A DNA stretch of 62,095 bases from an uncultured Clostridia bacterium (GTDB lineage Bacteria > Bacillota > Clostridia > Oscillospirales > Acutalibacteraceae), in assembly GCA_946184295.1 (NCBI GenBank), contig CAMHEZ010000011.1:1-62095 (forward strand), in the 5' to 3' direction. The position numbers and the translations under genes are program-made. Each line of letters opens with the position of its first letter. Position 1 is the first letter of the stretch. Below the pieces are notes generated by a model that saw only the letters and a list, made by a program, of their open reading frames with translations, did not search any database and was not told where the DNA came from. Below, piece after piece: positions 16,016 through 23,711 of this stretch.

Positions 16016-16723
16016 TTAACGCTGCGCGTAGGCAATGGCGGTCGCCGTGGTGACGGTCGCGCCGGTGCCGTCGGTGACAATGCAGCGGCACTTGACATAA
16101 TCGTTGCCGCCGCCGGTCAGCTCAATGAACGGAATGGAGATCAGGTAGGTGTCGCTGCCTGACGCCGTGTTCTGGGTGAGCCGTCCGTCAATCCATTTGC
16201 CTTCCCAGTCGAGATACTGCCACTGATAGGTGAGCAGGCCTTCGCCGCCGGTCGCGGTCACGGTAAAGGTGGCCGAGCGGTAGATGGTCGCGTAGTCCTC
16301 GAGGGGTCGGATTTGGGCGGTGAGGTCGCTGACCGGCTGACTGGGATTAGCAGTGGGGCGTGTCGGCTGCGTTGGCTCGGTGGAGCTGCCCGTACCGCTG
16401 GGATTGCTCGGATTGTAGGGCACTGTGCCGATATAGCCGAAGTCGCCGTTCCAGTGGGCGACGTACTGCTGAAGCAGTGCCAGGTCGGTGCGGTCAACGG
16501 TGCCGCTGCCGTCCACGTCGGCGGCGCGGGTATCAATAGCGGTGCCGTCGCGCAGGAAGTATTGGGTGAACAGAATCACGTCGGCATTGTCCACCTTGCC
16601 GTCGCGGTTGACGTCGCCGGTAATCGGACTGCCGGTATCGGCGGCCCACACGGTGAGTGCCGTTGCCGCCGTCAGGACGGCGCAGAGTATGGCAATGAAA
16701 AGAGTTCTTCTGGTTTGATTCAT
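16016..16723 (-). CDS. Secreted dockerin protein with C-terminal Ig-like domain
   Basis: Extracellular protein, 235 residues from the ATG at 16723 (AAGGAG 9 nt upstream; an earlier ATG at 16786 lacks one). Signal peptide to about residue 27; type I dockerin at 36-96 with two calcium-loop repeats, DVNRDGKVDNAD and DVDGSGTVDRTD, each followed by a helix; Pro/Thr/Ser linker (100-132); Ig-like domain (133-235) with YQWQY and CRCIVTD. Dockerins usually sit at the C-terminus of an enzyme; here it is N-terminal and joined only to an Ig-like domain. First gene of the operon; its natural partner is the cohesin protein 42 nt downstream. Confidence 0.9.
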   Translation of the reverse strand: MNQTRRTLFIAILCAVLTAATALTVWAADTGSPITGDVNRDGKVDNADVILFTQYFLRDGTAIDTRAADVDGSGTVDRTDLALLQQYVAHWNGDFGYIGTVPYNPSNPSGTGSSTEPTQPTRPTANPSQPVSDLTAQIRPLEDYATIYRSATFTVTATGGEGLLTYQWQYLDWEGKWIDGRLTQNTASGSDTYLISIPFIELTGGGNDYVKCRCIVTDGTGATVTTATAIAYAQR

Positions 16724-16800
16724 GGAATCACGCTCCTTGTGTGTTTGTGTGCTTGTTTCTGGCGGGAATCGCTGTCTGGTTCCCACCGCTTTCCAAGATT

Positions 16801-16828
16801 ATTATACATCATTCAAAAAATTTTACAA
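16801..16828 (-). promoter_or_regulatory. Sigma-A promoter of the dockerin-cohesin-Ig operon
   Basis: Minus strand: TTGTAA (16828-16823), 16-nt spacer, TATAAT (16806-16801), 77 nt before the dockerin gene start. Confidence 0.6.
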
Positions 16829-16927
16829 CCATAAAATCAGGGGTGCAACCGGTGTGCTTTTTATGAAGGTAATACAAAAAATAAAAAGGGGCACTACGCA
16901 ACGTAATAGAAACGTAATGCCTGAGGG

Positions 16928-17998
16928 CTATATGTTCATTTCCAGTTTGTAATAAATGCCAATGTCGCGAATGATGGTATCCACCTCATTTTCCGACAGC
17001 ATATGGAGCCATTCACGCAGTTCATGGATGGTGATAATTTCTTCAATGGCATTTTGATATCGTTCTTTGATGACACGCATTCCGTTGGCACGTTTGTCGA
17101 TATAGGTTGCCAACTCCTTCTGTACTTGTGCGCAGGAAGAAGTGGTTTTGATAACGAAGGTAATGGGAAAGTGCAGCACTTTGTCAATGTCCAGAAGGTA
17201 TTTGTCATAGTTGTTTACCTCTGTTACTTGAAAAAATCTTCCCACAGGACGCATAACAAAATCAATCCCGCCGTCGTTAGCGTTGGTACGTCCTGCTTTA
17301 TACAGTTGAAGAGATTCTTCTTTGACGGATTCAGGCGTGTATCCGAAGTATACTTTGATATCGCTGTAGTGATTTTTTAGAATGGCATAGCTAATGATCT
17401 CAAAAATACGAGCCTCTGTATTCTCTGTGAGCAAGTCGTTGATTTGCTGTATTTTTTCGGCGTAGTCTGTCAGTTCTTCCATATATTGCAAGGTACTCAG
17501 CAATGTGTGGTCTTTCACCATGAGCAGGTCAATATATGTTTGCACAATGCGGCAGCAGGTGCCGCTGATATCGTAACCATTGGCGTACAAATAATCAATA
17601 TGCAGAAGATATTTTCCGTTGTGATTGATAATAAGATCATTTTGCGCGTTGGGAAATTTATTTCTGAATTCACCGTTCACGCGGGAGTTGAATGCATGAT
17701 TTTGCAGCTTACTGCCGCCGTACAAACTGCGGCAAAAGTGAAATAAGCGCATGTAATCGTAGCCGTCAAAATCTCGATATAAGTCGGGCTGTCGATAGAA
17801 ATCCTCTTGATAAAAATGGAGAATAGCATAAAGTGCGTAGATGCTTGCCAAGCTGCGTCGTGATTTGCTGTTGCCGTGTACGGCTTTCATCTTTTTGTCA
17901 AGGTACTGAAGCAGGCAGCTTGCGTCATATATTTGCTGAAAATCGGTGGGAAAATCTTCCGTTAAAATATCCCGGATAAATGTTTCGGTGATAGTCAT
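16928..17998 (-). CDS. Type II restriction endonuclease, unknown specificity
   Basis: Predicted endonuclease partner of the methyltransferase 4 nt upstream; 356 residues, mostly helical. The C-terminal half has a PD-(D/E)XK-like core: a helix EARIFEIISYAIL (195-207), then NDGGIDFVMRP (241-251) and the strand GRFFQVTEV (253-261). D246 is the likely metal ligand and E260 a second acidic residue; the lysine is not in the canonical place. Function is inferred mainly from this motif and from tight coupling to a methyltransferase. I do not recognise the sequence closely enough to give a recognition site. Confidence 0.7.
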   Translation of the reverse strand: MTITETFIRDILTEDFPTDFQQIYDASCLLQYLDKKMKAVHGNSKSRRSLASIYALYAILHFYQEDFYRQPDLYRDFDGYDYMRLFHFCRSLYGGSKLQNHAFNSRVNGEFRNKFPNAQNDLIINHNGKYLLHIDYLYANGYDISGTCCRIVQTYIDLLMVKDHTLLSTLQYMEELTDYAEKIQQINDLLTENTEARIFEIISYAILKNHYSDIKVYFGYTPESVKEESLQLYKAGRTNANDGGIDFVMRPVGRFFQVTEVNNYDKYLLDIDKVLHFPITFVIKTTSSCAQVQKELATYIDKRANGMRVIKERYQNAIEEIITIHELREWLHMLSENEVDTIIRDIGIYYKLEMNI

Positions 17999-18002
17999 GT
18001 TG

Positions 18003-18980
18003 TCAACTTCTCACATATTTAGATTTGGCGTTTGTCTTACGTATTTTTTCTTTGACCAGCGGTTGCCCGTTATATTCCGTAGTGATGCCGGTGCGCCGGA
18101 GACCAATCTGAAAATAGTCTTCATTGATGTCGATTCCCACTGCCGCGCGTCCCAGTTTGACAGCTACGGCAGAAGTGGTGAAGGAGCCGGAAAATGGGTC
18201 TAAAATAATGTCGCCGGGTTGGGAAGACGCTTTGATGATTCTTTCGAGCAACGCTTCCGGCTTTTGGGTGGGGTGATTCTCATATTCGTCCATTTTGAAG
18301 CGGACGCGGCTGAAATCCCAGACATTGCCAGGAACTTTCTCGGTGTGATAAGGCTGGGGCGGATTTTTTCTGTAATCTATCAATTTTCGCTGTGCCCCGG
18401 TTTTGGCTTCCACAAGGATATCCTGATGGTTAAAACAATATTTTGCTTTCGCATTTTTGTTTATCATCAGAATGGGCTCATAAAGTGAGCCGTAGATTTT
18501 TTTGCTTTGTACGCCGGAACTGTCATAAGTCCACACAATGCGGCACAAAACGTGATAACGTTCCGAAGCATAGATGTCCAGATAGGGCATGTGCTGTGTG
18601 GCGGTCATTAAGTACATTGTACCGTCGTCTTTTAAAACCCGCATACATTCGTCAATCCATTGTTTGCACCAATTAATATAAGCCGATACGCTATCCCATT
18701 TGTCGGTGTTATTGCCAAAATGCTTGCCGATGTTATAAGGAGCATCTGCGAAGATGAGATTGACGGACTGACTTTTCATGTGTGCTAAAACATCCAGACA
18801 GTCCCCTGATATGGCCAGCGAATTGGCGTTATGCAGTTGTTTCATGTCGTACAGATTATCAAACAGACTGTCAAACGGAAACCGCGTTGTCGTGACAGAG
18901 GAAATATGTGGTGTATCCATCATATTCGGTTGTGAAGCAGTTGTACCAAAATCCAGTGCTAATTGAATTGGTTCATTCAT
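18003..18980 (-). CDS. Type II DNA methyltransferase, beta class, with DAPY motif
   Basis: DNA amino-methyltransferase, 325 residues. The catalytic motif IV reads ADAPYNIGKHF rather than the usual DPPY, followed by a methyltransferase body, HPTQKPEALLERII, and the SAM motif LDPFSGSFTTSAVAVKLGR, the motif order of the beta class. The DAPY variant keeps the D and PY needed to position the amino group, so activity is expected. AAGGGG precedes the ATG. The order is methyltransferase then endonuclease on one transcript, which lets protection precede cutting. It is different in sequence from the methyltransferase at the left edge. Confidence 0.9.
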   Translation of the reverse strand: MNEPIQLALDFGTTASQPNMMDTPHISSVTTTRFPFDSLFDNLYDMKQLHNANSLAISGDCLDVLAHMKSQSVNLIFADAPYNIGKHFGNNTDKWDSVSAYINWCKQWIDECMRVLKDDGTMYLMTATQHMPYLDIYASERYHVLCRIVWTYDSSGVQSKKIYGSLYEPILMINKNAKAKYCFNHQDILVEAKTGAQRKLIDYRKNPPQPYHTEKVPGNVWDFSRVRFKMDEYENHPTQKPEALLERIIKASSQPGDIILDPFSGSFTTSAVAVKLGRAAVGIDINEDYFQIGLRRTGITTEYNGQPLVKEKIRKTNAKSKYVRS

Positions 18981-19092
18981 AAGTATTTTCCCCTTTTTGC
19001 CGCAATCACTTGATAACTGTTTTTCAAGGTATCATAGTCCTTATTATATATTATTTGACGATGAATTACAACTATAAATTTACCCATTCTCA

Positions 19093-19121
19093 TTGCTTTT
19101 TTCACCGATATATGGTATGAT
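19093..19121 (+). promoter_or_regulatory. Probable promoter of the SWIM-MoxR-VWA operon
   Basis: TTGCTT (19093-19098), 17-nt spacer, TATGAT (19116-19121), 85 nt before the SWIM gene start in an AT-rich divergent spacer. Confidence 0.55.
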
Positions 19122-19206
19122 TTTACTGTTGTATTACGCACATGATTGGTGGTATATGACAGAAAATGAATGATTCCAAAAAAGACATGAGGAGGATTGC
19201 CATATC

Positions 19207-20673
19207 ATGCAGATGACAGAACAATTTATCTTGATGCACGCGCCGAATCCGGCGGCGGCGGAGAACGGACGCAAGCTCTCCAAAAAGGGCAGCTTCGGCG
19301 CACTCGGACGCACGGAGGACGGCAACACCTGTTGGGGCGAATGCGCGGGCAGCGGCAGCAGACCCTATCGGGTTTCGGTGGACTTTGCCCTGAATCCCGA
19401 ACAGCCCACTTGCCGCTGCTCCTGCCCGAGCCGGCAATTCCCCTGCAAGCACGCGCTGGGGCTGATGTTTGAGATATTGGCGGGCAAGGCATTTGCCGTG
19501 GGGGACATGCCCGCCGACCTCGCCGAAAAACAGGCCAAGCAGGCGGCAAAGGCAGCCAAGAAGAACGAAGCCGAAGGCGAGGGCGAGTCCCAAGCCAAGA
19601 AGACCAAGAAGACGGGCGCAAAAAATACCGCCGCCCAGAAGAAAAAGCTGGAAAAGCAGTTGGAAGGGCTCGATGTGGCCGAGAAGATGACCGACGAGCT
19701 GCTGGCGGCGGGTGTGTCGTCACTGGCAGGTACCTCCGCGCAGTCGATGGAGAAGCTCGCCAAGGAGCTGGGCAATTATTATCTGACGGGGCCGCAGACG
19801 TCCTTTGAGCGCATGGCCCTGACCGTGCGGAAGATTCAGCAGGACAAGGACAACGCGGAGCGGTATTATGCCGAAGCCCTGCGGATTCTGATTGCCCTGC
19901 GTGCCACGGTCAAAAAATCCCGCGAATTTTTGCAGAACAAGCTGACGATGGAAAACTACTCGGCGGAAGATTCGGTGTTGTATGAAGTCCTCGGGGGCGT
20001 GTGGCGGCTGGAGGAATTGAAGGCAATTGGCTCGTTCCGCGAAAATGCCGGGCTGGTGCAGCTCTCGTTTGATGTGTCGTTTGACGAAGCCAAGAAGGAA
20101 TATGTCGAGCGGGGCTTCTGGCTGGACATCTCGTGCGGTGAGCTGGTGCAGACGCTGAATCTGCGCCCCGCCAAGGCGCTCAAATATGTCAAGGCGGAGG
20201 ACAGCTGCTTTGAACTGCTGGAAATCGCCACGCTGTACCAATATCCCGGCGATCACTGCCCCCGTGTGCGGTGGGACGGCTTCACGTCCCGTCCGCTCGC
20301 GGACATCGAGAAGGAAACGCTGAAATCCTTCGCGTCACAGGGCATTGCCGACGTGGTGAAAGCTGCGAAGGGGCAGTTCAAAAACACGCTGCTGCCCAAA
20401 TTCATGCCCGCGCTCGTGCCGATTGCTTCATTGGGGCGCGTGGGCGATACCATGGCGGTAGAGGACAGCGCGGGGGCACGACTGGAGCTGCGCGACCGTC
20501 GCGAGGACGGCGATGACCACGCCTGTGTGCGCGGGCTGCATGCGCTTCCCGTTGTACCGCAGACGGGCGACGCGCTCTTCGGACTGGTCTTTTACGATGA
20601 GGCCGACCGGCATATCTGCCTGCACCCCTACAGCCTGATTACTGCGACCGACATCATTCGGCTGCAATATTAA
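19207..20673 (+). CDS. SWIM zinc-finger protein (YehQ-like)
   Basis: First gene of a five-gene operon; 488 residues, cytoplasmic. A SWIM zinc finger, CxCx(n)CxH, is at C71-x-C73 and C80-x-H82 within a TCRCSCPSRQFPCKH segment. An Ala/Lys/Glu-rich helical linker (about 105-155) follows, then a larger alpha/beta region without a recognised enzyme motif. SWIM fingers bind DNA or proteins. The association with a MoxR ATPase, a DUF5682 protein and a VWA protein matches E. coli yehLMPQ, where YehQ is the SWIM member. GAGGAGG lies 12 nt before the ATG. Molecular function is unknown. Confidence 0.85.
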   Translation: MQMTEQFILMHAPNPAAAENGRKLSKKGSFGALGRTEDGNTCWGECAGSGSRPYRVSVDFALNPEQPTCRCSCPSRQFPCKHALGLMFEILAGKAFAVGDMPADLAEKQAKQAAKAAKKNEAEGEGESQAKKTKKTGAKNTAAQKKKLEKQLEGLDVAEKMTDELLAAGVSSLAGTSAQSMEKLAKELGNYYLTGPQTSFERMALTVRKIQQDKDNAERYYAEALRILIALRATVKKSREFLQNKLTMENYSAEDSVLYEVLGGVWRLEELKAIGSFRENAGLVQLSFDVSFDEAKKEYVERGFWLDISCGELVQTLNLRPAKALKYVKAEDSCFELLEIATLYQYPGDHCPRVRWDGFTSRPLADIEKETLKSFASQGIADVVKAAKGQFKNTLLPKFMPALVPIASLGRVGDTMAVEDSAGARLELRDRREDGDDHACVRGLHALPVVPQTGDALFGLVFYDEADRHICLHPYSLITATDIIRLQY

Positions 20674-20685
20674 AAGGAGGTTGCC

Positions 20686-22599
20686 ATGAATCTGACACCT
20701 TTATATGAATTGAAAGTCCGATTGGAACACGCCGCCATTGTCGGCACGTCGCTCATCGCGGAAGATTTCCGTTTGCAGCGCGCGATTGACGGACTTGCAC
20801 CCCTCGCGGCGGCCAGCCCCGTCTTTGCTAAAATCAAGGCTGGCGCGGACGCACTTCTCACGGCTCCCTCCGAGGGGCGCGGCGCGAAGCTGCTCGACGT
20901 ACTGAGCCTTGTGGACGCAGTGGTTTACACGCAGGGGACCACGGGAGTTGCCGGTGACATGGAGCCTTTGACGATCGGTGCGGGCGGCTATGTGTCCGCC
21001 TCTTACGGCCAATTGCAGCCGCTCATTGCCGCGCTGACCGGTACGGGCAGCGGCCGCATGACGGTCATTCAGGACGCGTGGGAGAATCACCCGGCATATT
21101 TTTCCGATTTCCGTGTCCTGCCCCATGTCGTAACGGCTCTGGGGGACAACTATGCCGAACTCGCGGATTTGGCGGAAAAGATGCTTGCCGCACGGGGAGC
21201 GGATATCATTCCGCTGCTCAAAAAAGACTTCGTACCCGACGGCAAGAAGGAAATGGTGCGGCGGGTGAAGCTTATCGCCAATCTGGCGGGAGCGGCCGAA
21301 AACGAATGGTACAAAGCGGTTCTGCCAGACAGCAAAAAGGCGGTGCGCGAAATGCTGATTGCCGCGCTGAGCCTGTCACAGGACAATACCCAATTGCTGC
21401 TCGACCTTTGCCGCAGTGAGCGCGGTAGTCTGAAAAACGCCGCGTTCCGCTCGCTCGCCTGTATGGATGCCCCCGAGGCGCGGGCCTTCTGGGAGGCGGA
21501 AATCAAAAAGCGTCCCGCATTGGTGGGAGAGCTGGAAGCCGTGATTTCACCGCTGGCCGCCGACCTTGTAGCGCGTGCGGTGCGGGAACAGCTCGACGGA
21601 CTGCCCGACGAGGGCGGCGAACTGGAATCAGAGGTGTATGATCCGCTCCGTTCCTGCCTTTACGCCATGCGCGGCAAATATTCGGACGATATGCGGGAAC
21701 TGTGGCTGTGGCTCTCGGCGCGTATGGATTGGCTCGACCGATGCAAAACGCCGGGAAATCCCCGCTTCACGAATTGCACCGTGGCGGAATTTCTCCAAAA
21801 GACCCTGCTGGAAACGGTGCTGTGGAATCCCTGCGCCGAGACCTTTGCTTTGGCGCGGGAACTGAGCGGCAGAAACCCGCATTGGTTTCTCGGCAGTGCA
21901 TTTCTTGTGGATTTGATAGAGCTGCCCGCCGCCGCGGTTTACGACAAATATGCGCACTATCTGAAGAATCGTGAAACCGCCGCCACCGAGATGGCGCGTA
22001 TTGAGATTTTGCAGGATTTCAACATTCTGGCGCATCACGAGAGTGGCTATTCGCTGGACTCCTTCAAAAAGGATTTGCTCAATGACAACGTGACAAGCAT
22101 TCAGATTTCGGTGGATGGCTTTGACACGCGCTGGGCGACACTTCTCACTGACCCGAAAGTGTATGAGGGCGTGGAGATTGCCAACCTCGGGGCGGGTTGG
22201 TCGGATACACGGTGCAAGCTGAATATGGACATTGTGGCGCGGAATCTGCTTGACCCGCATTCGCCGGAGCTTTGTGCCGCGTTTGGCGATTTTTTCTACC
22301 GCTTGGTGCGCCAAACGGGGAACATCGGTTATTATTGCAACTGGCTCAAGCTGTGCGGCTGGACGAGATGGCGCGGGCTGCCGGTTCACTGCGTCAAATT
22401 GGAAGGTGAGGTTGCGTGGAATCACATGATTAAACATATTCTGGCCAATCTGCCCATCAGCGGCTCCGAAAAGGCGGCAGAGCTGCGGGAGATTGACGAA
22501 CTGGTGCAGACCGGGAAGGTCAAGTTCAAATATAATATCTGGCCGAGCAATGAGGTCAGAGAATTGATTGCCCAGTGGGAAGCGGAACAGACAAATTGA
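20686..22599 (+). CDS. Helical-repeat protein of the MoxR-VWA operon (DUF5691-like)
   Basis: Cytoplasmic 637-residue protein starting 12 nt after the SWIM gene with AAGGAGG. The first 330 residues look like HEAT-type helical hairpins (repeated amphipathic helices such as NYAELADLAEKMLAARGADIIPLLKK and SLKNAAFRSLACMDAPEARAFWEAEI); the rest is a mixed region with conserved-looking Trp and Cys residues (GYYCNWLKLCGWTRWRGL, about 560). No catalytic motif is seen. Position in the operon suggests a scaffold or target-recognition subunit acting with the ATPase. The DUF5691 label is from genomic context rather than a certain match. Confidence 0.65.
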   Translation: MNLTPLYELKVRLEHAAIVGTSLIAEDFRLQRAIDGLAPLAAASPVFAKIKAGADALLTAPSEGRGAKLLDVLSLVDAVVYTQGTTGVAGDMEPLTIGAGGYVSASYGQLQPLIAALTGTGSGRMTVIQDAWENHPAYFSDFRVLPHVVTALGDNYAELADLAEKMLAARGADIIPLLKKDFVPDGKKEMVRRVKLIANLAGAAENEWYKAVLPDSKKAVREMLIAALSLSQDNTQLLLDLCRSERGSLKNAAFRSLACMDAPEARAFWEAEIKKRPALVGELEAVISPLAADLVARAVREQLDGLPDEGGELESEVYDPLRSCLYAMRGKYSDDMRELWLWLSARMDWLDRCKTPGNPRFTNCTVAEFLQKTLLETVLWNPCAETFALARELSGRNPHWFLGSAFLVDLIELPAAAVYDKYAHYLKNRETAATEMARIEILQDFNILAHHESGYSLDSFKKDLLNDNVTSIQISVDGFDTRWATLLTDPKVYEGVEIANLGAGWSDTRCKLNMDIVARNLLDPHSPELCAAFGDFFYRLVRQTGNIGYYCNWLKLCGWTRWRGLPVHCVKLEGEVAWNHMIKHILANLPISGSEKAAELREIDELVQTGKVKFKYNIWPSNEVRELIAQWEAEQTN

Positions 22600-22619
22600 G
22601 AGGGGATTGACCAAAACAC

Positions 22620-23711
22620 ATGGATGATATGAAAATTCTGCGGCAGACCGCAGAGGAATTGTACGCCAAAGAAATCGAGGCGCTGATCGCCGCCGAAACC
22701 GACCCGATTCCGACGGGCTGGCAGATGTCGCCGCGCTCGGTGCTGACCTACATCACCGGCAACACGAAGGTCAAGGGCGTGGATATCTCGCCCAAATACA
22801 TCGGCAACCGCCGCCTGATTGAAATTGCCATTGCCACGCTCGTGACCGACCGCGCGCTGCTGCTGATCGGGGAACCGGGCACGGCGAAATCGTGGCTGAG
22901 CGAACATCTCGCCGCCGCCATCAACGGCGATTCCACCAAGACGGTGCAGGGCACAGCGGGCACCACCGAGGAACAGATCCGCTATTCGTGGAATTATGCC
23001 ATGCTGATTGCCAACGGCCCCAGCGCCGAGGCGATGGTGAAAAGCCCCATTTACCGCGCGATGGAGACGGGTACCCTTGCCCGCGTGGAGGAAATTTCCC
23101 GCTGTGCCAGCGAGGTGCAGGACGCGCTGATCTCGATTCTGTCCGAGAAGCGCATGAGCGTGCCGGAATTGGGGCTGGAAATTCCCGCCCGGCGTGGCTT
23201 TTCGGTGATTGCCACCGCCAACACCCGCGACAAGGGCGTCAATGAGATGTCAGCGGCGTTGAAGCGGCGCTTCAATATCGTGGTGCTGCCCACGCCGTCC
23301 GATATGGAGACGGAAATTGACATCGTCCGCACCCGCGTAGCGCAGATGTCGGCGGGCATGGAGCTTCACGCGGCGCTGCCGAAGGAAGATACCGTCGCCC
23401 GAATCGTCACCATCTTCCGCGAGCTGCGCACCGGTGCGACGCTCGACGGCAAACAGAAGTTAAAGACCACCAGCGGCGTGCTCTCCACGGCCGAGGCCAT
23501 CTCGCTGCTGGCCAATTCGATGGCACTGGCGGGCAGCTTCGGCAGCGGGGAAATCGCGGAGGACGACCTCGCGGCCGCCTTACAGGGTGCTGTCGTGAAG
23601 GACGAAGACAAGGACAAGACCGCCTGGACGGAATACCTCGAAAACGTCATGAAAAAACGCGGCAGTCAGTGGCTTCCGCTCTACCGTGCCTGTAGGGAGC
23701 TGGAAGGCTGA
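22620..23711 (+). CDS. MoxR-type AAA+ ATPase (YehL-like)
   Basis: AAA+ ATPase of the MoxR group, 363 residues. Walker A is GEPGTAKS (84-91); the Walker B region reads LARVEEISR (153-161), with Glu where the classical Asp sits. Sensor 1 is ATANTRD (198-204) and an arginine-finger region LKRRF is at 214-218. The insert RMSVPELGLEIPARRGF after the helix SEVQDALISILSEK is typical of MoxR proteins. MoxR ATPases work with VWA proteins as chaperone- or chelatase-like pairs; the VWA partner is two genes downstream. The stop TGA overlaps the ATG of the next gene by 1 nt, so translation is coupled. Confidence 0.93.
   Translation: MDDMKILRQTAEELYAKEIEALIAAETDPIPTGWQMSPRSVLTYITGNTKVKGVDISPKYIGNRRLIEIAIATLVTDRALLLIGEPGTAKSWLSEHLAAAINGDSTKTVQGTAGTTEEQIRYSWNYAMLIANGPSAEAMVKSPIYRAMETGTLARVEEISRCASEVQDALISILSEKRMSVPELGLEIPARRGFSVIATANTRDKGVNEMSAALKRRFNIVVLPTPSDMETEIDIVRTRVAQMSAGMELHAALPKEDTVARIVTIFRELRTGATLDGKQKLKTTSGVLSTAEAISLLANSMALAGSFGSGEIAEDDLAAALQGAVVKDEDKDKTAWTEYLENVMKKRGSQWLPLYRACRELEG

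Noticed and set aside
14054-16162. A 702-codon open frame on the plus strand opposite the cohesin and Ig genes.
   Set aside because: It is an antisense shadow of GC-rich repeated coding sequence; the minus-strand genes have signal peptides, ribosome binding sites and recognised domains.
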